Below, piece by piece: positions 1-10,690 of a stretch of DNA of 64,000 bases. The stretch's first letter is position 1. Every line of letters begins with the position of its first letter. The notes beneath the pieces were generated by a model. It had not been told where the DNA came from and made no database searches. It saw only the letters and a program-made list of their open reading frames with translations. The position numbers and the translations under genes were made by a program. Location: the NCBI RefSeq assembly GCF_000936425.1, contig NZ_AVFK01000018.1, forward strand, positions 86,710 to 150,709. Reading direction: 5' to 3'. Origin of the DNA: Skermanella aerolata KACC 11604 (lineage in GTDB: Bacteria > Pseudomonadota > Alphaproteobacteria > Azospirillales > Azospirillaceae).

Positions 1-1
1 A

Positions 2-1045
2 GCCGCCCGTCTTCGGCGCGAGAACGAGGAACTGCGCCTCCGGGCCGGCGGCCAGACCGAGCTGATCGGCAAATCCTCGACGATCAACCAGGTCCGCAAC
101 TCGATCGAGAAGGTGGCCCCGACCGGTAGCCGCGTCCTGATCACCGGCCCCGCCGGCTCCGGCAAGGAAGTGGTCGCCCGGCTGATCCATGCCCGCTCCC
201 GGCGCGGCGACGGCCCCTTCGTCGGCCTGAACTGCGCCACCATGCGGCCCGACCGGCTGGAAGTGGAACTGTTCGGCACGGAGCACGGCCAGGACGGCCT
301 GCCGCGCAAGGTCGGCACCTTCGAACAGGCCCATGGCGGCACGCTGCTGCTGGACGAAGTGGCCGACATGCCGCTGGAGACCCAGGGCAAGATCGTCCGG
401 GTGCTCCAGGAGCAGACCTTTGAGCGGGTAGGGGGCAGCTCTCGGGTCGAGGTCGACGTCCGGGTCATCGCATCGAGCAACCGCGACCTGCCGTCGGAGA
501 TCGAGGCCGGCAGGTTCCGCCAGGATTTGTTCTACCGTCTCAGCGTCGTGCCGATCCGGGTCCCGCCCCTGACCGAGCGGCGCGAGGATATCCCGCTGCT
601 GGCCCGCCACTTCATGATTCGCTCCGCCGAGACCGCCGGCCTGCCCGTCCGCGAATACGGCGAGGACGCCATGGCCGCCCTTCAGGCCTACGACTGGCCG
701 GGCAACGTCCGCCAGCTGCGCAACGTCGTGGACTGGCTGCTGATCATGTCGACCGGCGACCCGAAGGAGCCGATCCGCGCCGACATGCTGCCGCCCGAGA
801 TCGGCGCCATCACGCCGACCGTCCTCAAGTGGGACAAGGGCGGCGAGATCATGGGCCTGCCGCTCCGCGAAGCGCGCGAGGTGTTCGAGCGCGAGTACCT
901 GCTGGCCCAGGTCACCCGGTTCGGCGGCAACATCTCCCGAACCGCCGCCTTCGTCGGGATGGAGCGCTCTGCCCTTCACCGCAAGCTGAAGTCGCTGGGC
1001 GTCCACGGCAACGACAAGCCGCCGCACAAGCTGGCGGCGGATTGA
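2..1045 (+). CDS. ntrX: Response regulator NtrX, C-terminal part (5' end outside window)
   Basis: NtrX is the response regulator paired with the membrane kinase NtrY in nitrogen and redox signalling. The window opens inside the gene, in frame from base 2, so the receiver domain is not seen. Visible parts are a linker, an AAA+ domain with Walker A GPAGSGKE (bases 146-169) and a Walker B-type segment LLLDEVADM, and a C-terminal Fis-type helix-turn-helix (NISRTAAFVGMERSALHRK). After the conserved ELFG, where sigma54 activators carry GAFTGA, the sequence reads TEHGQDGLPRKVGTFEQ, so the sigma54-contact loop is absent. The following trkA, dat, hfq and hflX are the usual neighbours of ntrYX in Rhodospirillales, which supports NtrX over NtrC. 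Confidence 0.93.
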   Translation, partial: AARLRRENEELRLRAGGQTELIGKSSTINQVRNSIEKVAPTGSRVLITGPAGSGKEVVARLIHARSRRGDGPFVGLNCATMRPDRLEVELFGTEHGQDGLPRKVGTFEQAHGGTLLLDEVADMPLETQGKIVRVLQEQTFERVGGSSRVEVDVRVIASSNRDLPSEIEAGRFRQDLFYRLSVVPIRVPPLTERREDIPLLARHFMIRSAETAGLPVREYGEDAMAALQAYDWPGNVRQLRNVVDWLLIMSTGDPKEPIRADMLPPEIGAITPTVLKWDKGGEIMGLPLREAREVFEREYLLAQVTRFGGNISRTAAFVGMERSALHRKLKSLGVHGNDKPPHKLAAD

Positions 1046-1080
1046 TGCCTGTGTCTTCCACATGCTGGCAGCCGAACCGG

Positions 1081-1140
1081 TGTTGGGCCACGGCCCAACC
1101 TACGACGACGAGAAACTGTAGATTGGGCCGTGGCCCAACA
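1081..1140. repeat. Palindromic REP-like element between ntrX and trkA
   Basis: Two 23-bp arms (1081-1103 and 1118-1140) are reverse complements with one mismatch. Each arm contains the near-palindrome TTGGGCCRYGGCCCAA. The same arms occur at 24906-24964 and 42873-42931. It lies in the 145-bp gap between ntrX and trkA, where a strong RNA hairpin could modulate read-through or mRNA stability. Confidence 0.85.
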
Positions 1141-1190
1141 ATCGCCGCTTTGCATAATGCCTGGGTAGGAACGATGGCAGGTACCATCCC

Positions 1191-2567
1191 ATGAAAGTCA
1201 TCGTCTGCGGCGCTGGTCAGGTTGGTTCCAACATCGCGCGATACCTCGCGACCGAGAACAACGACGTCACCGTGATCGACCAGTCGCCGGAGCTGATCCA
1301 GAAGATCAGCGACACCCTGGACGTCCAGGCGATGGTCGGGTTCGCCTCGCATCCCAACGTGCTGGAACAGGCGGGCGCCGCCGAGGCCGACATGATCATC
1401 GCGGTCACGCTGGCCGACGAAGTCAACATGGTCGCCTGTCAGGTCGCCCACTCGCTGTTCAACGTCCCGACCAAGATCGCCCGCGTCCGCAATCAGAGCT
1501 ATCTGGCCCCGATCTGGTCCGACCTGTTCTCCCGCGAGCACATGCCGATCGACGTTATCATCTCGCCTGAGATCGAGGTCGCCCGTGCCGTCGCCCGGCG
1601 TCTCCAGGTTCCGGGCGCCTTCGACATGATCCCGCTGGCCGACGGCAAGGTCCGCGTTATCGGCGTCATCTGCGCCGACAACTGCCCGATCCTGCACACG
1701 CCGCTCCGCCAGCTCACCGGCCTGTTCCCCGACCTCAACCTCGAAGTCGTGGCGATCGTCCGCAACGACAAGCCGATCATTCCCGGCGGCGACGACCAGA
1801 TGCTGCCCGGAGACGAGGTCTACTTCGTCGCCGACACCCGCCACCTGACCCGAGCCATGGCCGCCTTCGGCCACGAGGAAACGGAAGCGCGCCGCATCAT
1901 CATCCTGGGCGGCGGCAATATCGGCCTTTGCCTTGCGGAAGAACTGGAAGCCAAGCATCCGCAGGTCAGCGCCCGCATCATCGAGGTGGACCGCGCCCGC
2001 GCCCAGTACATCGCCCAGCGGCTCAACCGGACCATGGTGCTGCACGGCGACGGCCTGGATCCGGAGATCCTGGAAGAGGCCAATGTCAGGGCGGCGGAAA
2101 CCGTCGTCGCAGTGACGAACGATGACGAAGGCAACATTCTCGCCTCACTGCTCGCCAAGCGTTACGGCTGCCAGCGCGCCATCACGCTGATCAACAAGAC
2201 GACATATTCGCCGCTGGTCACCACGCTCGGCATCGACGCGGTCGTCAGCCCGAAGGCGATCACCGTCTCAACGATTCTTCAGCATGTCCGGCGCGGCCGT
2301 ATCCGGTCGGTCCACAGCCTGCGCGAAGGCTTCGCCGAAGTGATCGAGGCCGAGGCGCTGGAAACTTCCAGCCTGATCAACACGCCGCTCCGGGAGATCA
2401 AGCTGCCGACCGGCGTCATCGTCGGCGCCATCGTGCGCGGAGAGGAAGTGATCATCCCCAGGCCCTCCACGGTCATCAAGCCGCACGACCGGGTCATCAT
2501 CCTGGCGGCCGTCGGTCAGGTGAAGAAGGTCGAGAAGATGTTCGCAGTCCGTCTTGAATTCTTCTGA
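1191..2567 (+). CDS. trkA: Trk potassium uptake system peripheral NAD-binding protein TrkA
   Basis: TrkA (458 aa) is the cytoplasmic regulatory subunit that gates the TrkH/TrkG potassium channel by binding NAD(H). It has the normal duplicated layout. The first RCK_N module starts at residue 1 with the Rossmann motif GAGQVGS (residues 7-13) and is followed by RCK_C. A second RCK_N begins near residue 230 with IIILGGGNIGLCLAEEL and is followed by a second RCK_C. The length is typical of the family. Gene order ntrX-trkA-dat is conserved in Azospirillum relatives. No trkH lies in the window. Confidence 0.96.
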   Translation: MKVIVCGAGQVGSNIARYLATENNDVTVIDQSPELIQKISDTLDVQAMVGFASHPNVLEQAGAAEADMIIAVTLADEVNMVACQVAHSLFNVPTKIARVRNQSYLAPIWSDLFSREHMPIDVIISPEIEVARAVARRLQVPGAFDMIPLADGKVRVIGVICADNCPILHTPLRQLTGLFPDLNLEVVAIVRNDKPIIPGGDDQMLPGDEVYFVADTRHLTRAMAAFGHEETEARRIIILGGGNIGLCLAEELEAKHPQVSARIIEVDRARAQYIAQRLNRTMVLHGDGLDPEILEEANVRAAETVVAVTNDDEGNILASLLAKRYGCQRAITLINKTTYSPLVTTLGIDAVVSPKAITVSTILQHVRRGRIRSVHSLREGFAEVIEAEALETSSLINTPLREIKLPTGVIVGAIVRGEEVIIPRPSTVIKPHDRVIILAAVGQVKKVEKMFAVRLEFF

Positions 2568-2626
2568 TCCACTGCAACGTTCGATAACGTCCAATCCTCG
2601 ATACCACACAACTAAAAGCGGGAAAC

Positions 2627-3490
2627 ATGGCTCGATACGCATATGTCAACGGCCGCTTCGTGCCGCATACCGATGCCGTCGTGCATGTGGAAGACCGTGG
2701 CTATCAGTTCGCCGACGGCGTCTATGAAGTCGTCACGATCGTCGGCGGCAGGCTTGTGGACGAGCAGGGGCACCTGGACCGCCTGACGCGCTCCCTGAAC
2801 GAGCTGCGGATCGCGTGGCCGGTTTCGCCCAGGGTGCTGAAGATCCTGATGCGCCGGTTGATCGGGCTGAACCGCGTGACCCAGGGCACGATCTATCTCC
2901 AGATCACCCGCGGCGTCGCTCCGCGCGACTTTAAGTTTCCCAAGCACGTGGAAAGCTCGCTGGTGCTGATCACCAAGCGGGCAGGGGCCTTCGCGACCCC
3001 GGCGCAGCTCCAGGACGGCGTCAAGGTCATCACCATTCCCGACATCCGCTGGCTTCGCCGCGACATCAAGTCGGTTTCCCTGCTGCCGCAGGTTCTCGGC
3101 AAGCAGCAGGCGGTGGAGGCCGGCGCGTTCGAGGCTTGGCAGGTGGACCCCGACGGCAATGTCACCGAGGGCTGCTCCAGCAACGCCTGGATCGTGACAT
3201 CTGACGGTACGCTGGTCACTCGTTACGCCAACAACCTGATCCTCAACGGCGTCACCCGCCTGTCGATCTTGAAGCTGGCGCAGGAATCCGGCATCAGGTT
3301 CGAGGAGCGACCCTTCTCGGTCGAGGAAGCCTATGCCGCGCGCGAGGCCTTCGTCTCCAGCGCCAGCACCTTCGTCATGCCGGTGACCAGAATCGACGAC
3401 CGGACCGTCGGCGACGGCAAGCCCGGCGCGCTGAGCGGCAAGCTGCGCCACGGCTACCTGGACTACGCACGGGAACGGGGCGCCTCATGA
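2627..3490 (+). CDS. dat: D-amino acid aminotransferase (class IV, PLP-dependent)
   Basis: This 287-aa fold-type IV aminotransferase interconverts D-alanine plus 2-oxoglutarate with pyruvate plus D-glutamate, feeding peptidoglycan precursors or D-amino acid turnover. Its N-terminus (ARYAYVNGRFVPHTDA) and EDRGYQFADGVYEVV are signature segments of D-alanine aminotransferases. The PLP lysine is K148 in RRDIKSVSLLP, and the cofactor-phosphate region around GNVTEGCSSNAWIV is intact. Branched-chain aminotransferase (IlvE) is the main alternative, but the ntrX-trkA-dat context favours Dat. The stop overlaps the next start (ATGA at 3487), so the HAD gene is probably translationally coupled. Confidence 0.9.
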   Translation: MARYAYVNGRFVPHTDAVVHVEDRGYQFADGVYEVVTIVGGRLVDEQGHLDRLTRSLNELRIAWPVSPRVLKILMRRLIGLNRVTQGTIYLQITRGVAPRDFKFPKHVESSLVLITKRAGAFATPAQLQDGVKVITIPDIRWLRRDIKSVSLLPQVLGKQQAVEAGAFEAWQVDPDGNVTEGCSSNAWIVTSDGTLVTRYANNLILNGVTRLSILKLAQESGIRFEERPFSVEEAYAAREAFVSSASTFVMPVTRIDDRTVGDGKPGALSGKLRHGYLDYARERGAS

Positions 3491-4212
3491 CCGTTCCCCC
3501 CGATGCCGCCACCGGCGAGCCTCTTCGCCTGCCGCGCGCTGCCCTGTTCGACTGGGACAACACTCTGGTGGACAACTGGGGCTGCATTCATGCCGCCCTC
3601 AACGCGGCGCTGGTCGCCCACGACCTGCCTCCCTGGACGCTGGCGGAAACCCGCGTCCGCGTCCGCCAGAGCATGCGCGACAGCTTTCCCCGGCTATTCG
3701 GCGACCGCTGGACTGAGGCCCGCGATATCTTCTACGACCATTTCGGCCGCCATCATCTGGATTACCTGAAGCCGCTGCCCGGTGCTGAATCGCTGCTGCG
3801 GGCACTGTCCGACGGCGGCGTCTACCTTGGCGTGGTCAGTAACAAGACCGGCCGGTTCCTGCGGGCCGAGTCGGAGGCACTCGGCTGGAACCATTACTTC
3901 GGTAAGCTGGTTGGAGCGGGTGACGCACCGCGTGATAAACCTGAAGTTGATCCCATACACATGGCGCTTGCGCCGGGCGGGATTGCGGCGGGTCCCGATG
4001 TATGGTTCATTGGTGATGCCGATGTCGATATGCAATGCGCCCATGCGGGAGGATGTGTTCCACTGTTGATCGGGGATAGTCCGGATGATTTCCAGAATTT
4101 TCCTCCTGCGCATCGGTTCGACGCTTGCGATATAGTATCCGACTTGGTGCAGCGGCTCCGAGGCACCATATCGCAGGAGTCTTCTACGGAAAGAAGATCC
4201 TGGCCCAGTTGA
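3487..4212 (+). CDS. HAD family hydrolase (Gph-like phosphatase)
   Basis: A 241-aa haloacid-dehalogenase superfamily phosphatase. Motif I is FDWDNTLVDN with nucleophile D22 and acid/base D24, followed by a helical cap. Motif II is the SNK of GVVSNKTGRFL, and the C-terminal metal motif is WFIGDADVDMQCA. The fold resembles phosphoglycolate phosphatases, but the substrate cannot be read from sequence. It overlaps dat by four bases (ATGA) and ends 69 bp before hfq. The last 300 bases are visibly less GC-rich than the neighbours, which may mean that the hfq promoter lies inside this coding sequence. Confidence 0.85.
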   Translation: MTVPPDAATGEPLRLPRAALFDWDNTLVDNWGCIHAALNAALVAHDLPPWTLAETRVRVRQSMRDSFPRLFGDRWTEARDIFYDHFGRHHLDYLKPLPGAESLLRALSDGGVYLGVVSNKTGRFLRAESEALGWNHYFGKLVGAGDAPRDKPEVDPIHMALAPGGIAAGPDVWFIGDADVDMQCAHAGGCVPLLIGDSPDDFQNFPPAHRFDACDIVSDLVQRLRGTISQESSTERRSWPS

Positions 4213-4281
4213 AGGGCTACGGCAAGCTATCTGGGCTCTGGGATGGGGCCCCAAGAACCATCACAAACGGGGCGATTGCAC

Positions 4282-4530
4282 ATGTCCGAAAAAAGTCAAA
4301 ATGTTCAGGACGTTTTTCTAAACCACGTCCGCAAGAACAAGACCCCGGTCACCGTCTTCCTGGTGAACGGTGTCAAACTACAAGGCATCATTACGTGGTT
4401 CGACAACTTCTCTGTTTTGCTGCGACGCGATGCGCACAGCCAACTGGTCTACAAGCACGCAATCTCCACTGTGATGCCTGCCCATCCTATTCAACTATTC
4501 GAGCCGCCTAAGGAAGGTGAGAACACCTAA
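4282..4530 (+). CDS. hfq: RNA chaperone Hfq
   Basis: Hfq (82 aa) forms the Sm-like hexamer that pairs small RNAs with mRNAs. The start [18 protein letters not shown] is the family N-terminus. The Sm1 segment has [19 protein letters not shown] and the Sm2 segment has the signature [10 protein letters not shown]. An in-frame ATG at 4243 would add 13 residues unlike any Hfq, whereas the ATG at 4282 has a GGGG-type ribosome-binding site about 10 bases upstream. The 3' end overlaps the predicted GTG start of hflX by 14 bases, which fits the conserved hfq-hflX operon. Confidence 0.97.
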   Translation: MSEKSQNVQDVFLNHVRKNKTPVTVFLVNGVKLQGIITWFDNFSVLLRRDAHSQLVYKHAISTVMPAHPIQLFEPPKEGENT

Positions 4531-5872
4531 CGCACCCGATCAGGGTAATGGCCGGTCTGCCACGGGCGCCGGCCGCGCCCTCGTGATCCATCCGATCCTG
4601 CGCGATCCCAATCCGACGGAAGGAGCGCGCAGCCCCGAATCGCGTCTTGAGGAAGCTGTCGGACTTGCCGCCGCGATCGACCTGGATGTCGTCCATGCCG
4701 AAGCGGTCAAGGTCAACCGGCCGCAGCCCGGCACGCTTCTGGGCTCCGGAACGGTGGACCATTTCGCCGAGCTGATCCATCAGGCCGAGGAGGACGGTCA
4801 CCCGATCGATCTCGTCGTAATGGATCATGCTCTTTCGCCAGTCCAGCAGCGCAACCTCGAACGCGCGCTTGAATGCAAAGTGATCGACCGCACCGGCCTG
4901 ATCCTTGAGATCTTCGGCGCCCGTGCCCGGACGCGCGAAGGTCAGTTGCAGGTCGAGCTGGCTGCTCTCAGCTACCAGCGCTCCCGGCTCGTGCGGTCCT
5001 GGACCCACTTGGAGCGGCAGCGCGGCGGTTTCGGCTTCCTCGGCGGTCCCGGTGAAAGCCAGCTCGAGATCGACCGCCGCTTGATCGGCGATCGCATCAT
5101 CAAGCTGAAGCGTGAACTGGAAGAGGTCCGCCGGACTCGCGACCTGCACAGAAAGGCGCGGAGCAAGGTGCCGTACCCGGTCGTGGCACTGGTCGGCTAC
5201 ACCAATGCTGGCAAGTCGTCGCTGTTCAACCGGATGGCGGGGGCTGATGTCTTCGCCAAGGACCTGCTGTTCGCCACGCTCGACCCGACCATGCGGGCGA
5301 TCGAGCTGCCGACCGGCCGCAAGGTGATCCTGTCCGACACCGTGGGCTTCATCTCCGACCTGCCGACCCATCTGGTGGCCGCGTTCCGCGCGACCCTGGA
5401 AGAAGTCCAGGCCGCCGACATCATCCTGCACGTGCGGGATATCGCACACCCTGATTCGGAAGCCCAGAAGGGCGACGTCGATGCGGTGCTGCGCGATCTC
5501 GGCATCGACCAGGGCGAGGACAACCGCGTCGTCGAGGTCTTGAACAAGATCGACCTGCTCGACAGCGGTGCCCGGAACGCGCTGCTGGCCCAGGCCGCCC
5601 GCAACGATCACATGCAGGCGGTATCGGCCCTGACCGGTGACGGGCTGGGCGAGCTGTTCGGTCTGCTCGACCGGCACATGACGGCCGACCGGGTAACCGT
5701 CGATTTGAATGTCCGGATCGACGATGGCGCGGCACTCGCGTGGCTTCACGACCGGGGCGACATCCTGGAACGGCAGGACGACGAGCAGTTCGCCCATCTG
5801 CGGATCGCCCTGGACAAGGCCGATCTGGCCCGGTTCGAAAGCCGCTACGACTATCACGCCGCCTCTTCGTGA
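4517..5872 (+). CDS. hflX: GTPase HflX (ribosome-associated)
   Basis: HflX (451 aa) is a GTPase that binds the 50S subunit and rescues or splits stalled ribosomes. An N-terminal glycine-rich HflX domain (about residues 20-180) precedes the G domain, with G1 [13 protein letters not shown]3 DTVGF and G4 NKID. The start is uncertain: GTG 4517 overlaps hfq and has AAGGA only two bases away, while GTG 4583 (VIHPILRD) would also preserve the whole domain. The gene follows hfq directly. In many relatives mazG comes next, but here groESL and two other genes intervene. Confidence 0.95.
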   Translation: MRTPNAPDQGNGRSATGAGRALVIHPILRDPNPTEGARSPESRLEEAVGLAAAIDLDVVHAEAVKVNRPQPGTLLGSGTVDHFAELIHQAEEDGHPIDLVVMDHALSPVQQRNLERALECKVIDRTGLILEIFGARARTREGQLQVELAALSYQRSRLVRSWTHLERQRGGFGFLGGPGESQLEIDRRLIGDRIIKLKRELEEVRRTRDLHRKARSKVPYPVVALVGYTNAGKSSLFNRMAGADVFAKDLLFATLDPTMRAIELPTGRKVILSDTVGFISDLPTHLVAAFRATLEEVQAADIILHVRDIAHPDSEAQKGDVDAVLRDLGIDQGEDNRVVEVLNKIDLLDSGARNALLAQAARNDHMQAVSALTGDGLGELFGLLDRHMTADRVTVDLNVRIDDGAALAWLHDRGDILERQDDEQFAHLRIALDKADLARFESRYDYHAASS

Positions 5873-5879
5873 GGCGGCC

Positions 5880-5914
5880 GCGACCGGGGCCGGCTCACCG
5901 CCGGCCCCGGTCGC
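5880..5914 (+). terminator. Strong GC hairpin downstream of hflX
   Basis: A perfect 15-bp stem (5880-5894 with 5900-5914) and 5-nt loop start 8 bases after the hflX stop. No T-tract follows, so it is either a weak intrinsic terminator or an mRNA 3'-end stabiliser. Confidence 0.6.
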
Positions 5915-6012
5915 GCTCAGCGAAAATACATAATTTTCCCTGGAGATTTTGGCACACGACCCCATCTGCCGCCGTGTGAACCTTGACGGCGCGGTAATGT
6001 GCCGCTATACGG

Positions 6013-6039
6013 TTGGCACTCGCTGGCATTGAGTGCTAA
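6013..6039 (+). promoter_or_regulatory. CIRCE operator (HrcA site) upstream of groESL
   Basis: TTGGCACTC, nine bases, then GAGTGCTAA matches the CIRCE consensus (TTAGCACTC-N9-GAGTGCTAA) with one substitution in the left arm. It lies 53 bp before the groES start. CIRCE is bound by the repressor HrcA, so groESL is probably released on heat shock. hrcA itself is not in the window. Confidence 0.95.
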
Positions 6040-6092
6040 CAGAATCACCGCTGGCGCCATAAGCCAGCGACAGACATCTCGGAGAGATCCCA

Positions 6093-6380
6093 ATGAAGTT
6101 CAGGCCTTTGCACGATCGCGTGGTCGTGAAGCCGACCGAGCAGGAAAACAAGACTGCCGGCGGCATCATCATTCCGGACACCGCCAAGGAAAAGCCGCAG
6201 CAGGGCGAAATCGTCGCCGCCGGCCCCGGTGCTCGCGGCGATGACGGCAAGGTCACCGCTCTCGACGTCAAGGCGGGTGACAAGGTGCTGTACGGCAAGT
6301 GGAGCGGGACCGAAGTCAAGATCGAGGGCGAGACCCTTCTGATCATGCGCGAGTCCGACCTGCTTGGCGTCCTCGAATAA
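6093..6380 (+). CDS. groES: Co-chaperonin GroES
   Basis: GroES (95 aa) is the heptameric lid of the GroEL folding chamber. It starts with the canonical [18 protein letters not shown] and carries the mobile loop around [18 protein letters not shown] and the C-terminal [19 protein letters not shown] ribosome-binding site lies just upstream. The gene sits under a CIRCE operator and is followed 39 bp later by groEL, the standard bicistronic arrangement. Confidence 0.98.
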   Translation: MKFRPLHDRVVVKPTEQENKTAGGIIIPDTAKEKPQQGEIVAAGPGARGDDGKVTALDVKAGDKVLYGKWSGTEVKIEGETLLIMRESDLLGVLE

Positions 6381-8075
<1,695 letters not shown>

Positions 8076-8123
8076 GTCCCTGTCGTTCGGCCGACCAGCC
8101 GAAAGCTACCTGTCGATGGGAAG

Positions 8124-8153
8124 GGGCCGCAGCTTCACGTTGCGGCCCTTTTT
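8124..8153 (+). terminator. Rho-independent terminator of groESL
   Basis: GGGCCGCA (8124-8131) pairs with TGCGGCCC (8141-8148) around a short loop and is followed at once by five T residues. It starts 49 bases after the groEL stop. Confidence 0.9.
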
Positions 8154-8244
8154 CATTTAGCGGACGTGAAGTTTGGCAAACGCCTGTCCGCATCCTATCT
8201 AAAATATTGAACCGCCTTCCCGAGCCTCACCTGGAAATCTCCTA

Positions 8245-9051
8245 ATGCTGCCTGACATAGACCGCGTTTCGGCCATCATCCGTGATGTCGCCGAAACCGA
8301 GATCCTGCCGCGCTTCCGCCGGTTGGCGACAGACGAAATCCGTGAAAAGGGGCCGGGAGATCTCGTCACCGTGGCAGACGAGGAGAGCGAGCGGCAGCTT
8401 ACCCGGCGTCTGATGGAGCTGGTTCCCACCTCGGTCGTGATCGGCGAGGAAGCCGTCGCGGCTGACAAGAAGGTACTTGACCGGGTTTTCGACGAGGCAC
8501 CGGTCTGGATCGTCGACCCGGTCGATGGAACGTCCAACTTCGCGGCGGGCAAGCCGGCTTTCGGCATCATCGTCGCCTATGTTCAGCGCGGTGAAACCTT
8601 GGCAGGCTGGATTCACGATCCGCTCGGCAAGCGAACGGCGGTCGCCATGAAAGGCGAGGGCGCATGGTCCGGCTCCGGCCGCCTGCGGACGGCACCGGCC
8701 GTCAGCCTCCCCGATATGTCCGGCGTGCTATCGTCCCGCTACTTCGACAGCGAGACGCGCAACCGTCTGGACGAGCGCAAGCAGCAACTCGCCCGTACGT
8801 TCACCCTGCGCTGCGCCGCACACGAATACCTGACCCTGAACAGCGGTGAGGCTCATTTCTCCCTCTACCGCCGTATCATGCCCTGGGACCACGCCGCCGG
8901 CACCCTGATGCATGCGGAGGCCGGCGGATACCATGCCAAGCTGAACGGCGACGCCTACACCCCGGCCGACCGTGAAGGCGGCCTGTTGCTGGCTCCCGAT
9001 CGCGAAACCTGGGCGGCGTTGCGGGAGTTGCTCTTCGCCGCCGCCGGTTGA
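8245..9051 (+). CDS. Inositol monophosphatase family protein
   Basis: A 268-aa member of the Mg2+-dependent IMPase/FBPase/CysQ superfamily. The metal-binding motif IVDPVDGTSNF is present, with an upstream EEAVA acidic site and the C-terminal MPWDHAAGTLMHAEAGG motif that closes the active site. Substrates in the family include inositol phosphates, histidinol phosphate and 3'-phosphoadenosine 5'-phosphate, and these cannot be separated here. It has its own gap after the groEL terminator, so it is probably transcribed independently, and it converges with the ydfG-like gene. Confidence 0.9.
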   Translation: MLPDIDRVSAIIRDVAETEILPRFRRLATDEIREKGPGDLVTVADEESERQLTRRLMELVPTSVVIGEEAVAADKKVLDRVFDEAPVWIVDPVDGTSNFAAGKPAFGIIVAYVQRGETLAGWIHDPLGKRTAVAMKGEGAWSGSGRLRTAPAVSLPDMSGVLSSRYFDSETRNRLDERKQQLARTFTLRCAAHEYLTLNSGEAHFSLYRRIMPWDHAAGTLMHAEAGGYHAKLNGDAYTPADREGGLLLAPDRETWAALRELLFAAAG

Positions 9052-9063
9052 TCAGGTTTCCGG

Positions 9064-9843
9064 CTATTGCGAGCGGTGGATAGCCAGCGGCCCGAACGCC
9101 TGGGTAGTCGGCATGATCTCGACCCGGTTGACGTTGAAGTGAGGGGGCAGGGTGGCGGCCCAGAAAACCGCCTCGGCAACGTCATCGGCGGTCAAGGGGG
9201 TCGTATTGGCATAGACCTTCCCGGCCTTTTCGGTATCGCCCTTGAAGCGAACCAGGGAGAAGTCGGTTTCGCACATGCCCGGCTCGACATTGGTCACCCG
9301 GACGCCCGTTCCCTGTAGGTCGGCGCGCAGCGCCAGCGAGAACTGTTTGACGAACGCCTTCGATGCGCAATAGACGTGCCCGCCCGGATAAGGGTAGCTG
9401 CCCGCGGTCGATCCGATGTTGATGACGTGACCGCGTCCACGTTCGATCATTCCCGGCAACAAAGCGCGGGTCGCGAACACGAGACCCTTGTCGTTGGTGT
9501 CGATCATGGTCTCCCAGTCGTCTGGATCGGACTTCTGCGCCGGATCGGCGCCCAATGCCAGACCGGCATTGTTGACCAGGGTTTCGACGGCGGCGAACTC
9601 GGTGGGCAGGCTGCCGAACGCTTGATCGATCGCCTTGCGGTCGCGGATATCCAACTCGACCGTGTGGACCTCGGTCTTCAGTTCATCCCTCAGGGCGTTG
9701 AGCTTCTCGGTCCGACGGCCGACCAGTACCAGCTTCGATCCCAAGGCCGCAAAGCGGCGGGCGAAGGCGCTGCCGAAGCCGCCGGTAGCTCCCGTGATCA
9801 TCACAAGCTCAGGCTTATGCGGCACGTTGTTCGAATAGCTCAT
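9064..9843 (-). CDS. ydfG: SDR oxidoreductase, YdfG-like 3-hydroxy acid dehydrogenase
   Basis: A 259-aa short-chain dehydrogenase. It has the NADP-binding GATGGFG (residues 18-24), NNAG, and the catalytic Ser-Tyr-Lys set (GSTAGSY and YCASK). The C-terminal part (RFKGDTEKAGKVYANTTPLT, then a VEIMPTTQAFGPL segment) closely follows E. coli YdfG, which oxidises L-allo-threonine and 3-hydroxy acids and reduces malonic semialdehyde. The start is set at 9843 (MSYSNNV). An upstream in-frame extension to 9969 lies inside mazG and has no family similarity. It begins 4 bp after mazG, so the two form an operon. Confidence 0.88.
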   Translation of the reverse strand: MSYSNNVPHKPELVMITGATGGFGSAFARRFAALGSKLVLVGRRTEKLNALRDELKTEVHTVELDIRDRKAIDQAFGSLPTEFAAVETLVNNAGLALGADPAQKSDPDDWETMIDTNDKGLVFATRALLPGMIERGRGHVINIGSTAGSYPYPGGHVYCASKAFVKQFSLALRADLQGTGVRVTNVEPGMCETDFSLVRFKGDTEKAGKVYANTTPLTADDVAEAVFWAATLPPHFNVNRVEIMPTTQAFGPLAIHRSQ

Positions 9844-9847
9844 TGTC

Positions 9848-10690
9848 TCACTCCTTCTTCTCTTCAACCCGGGTCTCGGTCGCGCCGAGCGCGGTTTCCT
9901 CACGCTTGGCTCGCTGCCACAGGGTTTCCATCTCATCCAGGTTCGACTGGTCGGGCGTCCGGCCGTCATCCGCCAGCAGCGCTTCGATCCGGCGGAACCG
10001 GCGGTCGAACTTGGCGTTCGTACCGCGCAGAGCGGTTTCCGGATCGATGTCCAGCCGGCGGGCCAGGTTGGTCACCGCGAACAGCACGTCGCCCAATTCA
10101 TCCTGGAGGCGTGCCTTATCGGAAACCTGAAGTTCAGCACGAAGTTCACCGATTTCCTCCTCGATCTTGTCGAGGATGTCCGGGGTTGCTGCCCAGTCGA
10201 AGCCGACCCGAGCAGCACGTTTCTGCAACTTTATAGCTCGGGTGAGGGCAGGGAGGCCGCCGGTGATGCCGTCAAGAACGCTTGGAGGCTTTCCGCCTTC
10301 GACGGCTGCCTTGGCCTCGCGTTCCACCGCTTTCTGGTCTTCCCAGCGCAGGACCATCTCGTCGGCGCTATCCACTTTCACATCGCCGAAGACATGAGGA
10401 TGTCGCCGGATCATCTTGTCGGAGATCGCACCCGCTATGGCATCGAAGTCGAATTCACCAGACTCCCGTGCCATCTGGGCGTAGTAGACGACCTGGAACA
10501 GCAGATCGCCCAATTCGTCCTTAAGGGCGGCCATGTCGCCGCTTTCGATCGCATCGGCGACTTCATAAGCTTCCTCGATCGTGTGCGGCGCTATCGTGTG
10601 GAAGGTCTGCTCCAAGTCCCAGGGGCAGCCGCCATCAGGATCGCGAAGGCGGGCCATGACCTCGATAAGTCGATCTATATTTCCGGACAT
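9848..10690 (-). CDS. mazG: Nucleoside triphosphate pyrophosphohydrolase MazG
   Basis: MazG (280 aa) hydrolyses NTPs to NMP and pyrophosphate, clearing non-canonical nucleotides. Two MazG domains are visible. The first (GCPWDLEQTFHTIAPHTIEE, then EEAYEVADAI and DELGDLLFQVVYYAQMA) carries the metal-binding ExxE and ExxD motifs. The second (GEIGELRAELQ-type, then DELGDVLFAVTNLARRL) lies in the C-terminal half. Length and order match full-length MazG. In relatives it follows hflX; here it is on the other strand, about 4 kb away. Confidence 0.94.
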   Translation of the reverse strand: MSGNIDRLIEVMARLRDPDGGCPWDLEQTFHTIAPHTIEEAYEVADAIESGDMAALKDELGDLLFQVVYYAQMARESGEFDFDAIAGAISDKMIRRHPHVFGDVKVDSADEMVLRWEDQKAVEREAKAAVEGGKPPSVLDGITGGLPALTRAIKLQKRAARVGFDWAATPDILDKIEEEIGELRAELQVSDKARLQDELGDVLFAVTNLARRLDIDPETALRGTNAKFDRRFRRIEALLADDGRTPDQSNLDEMETLWQRAKREETALGATETRVEEKKE

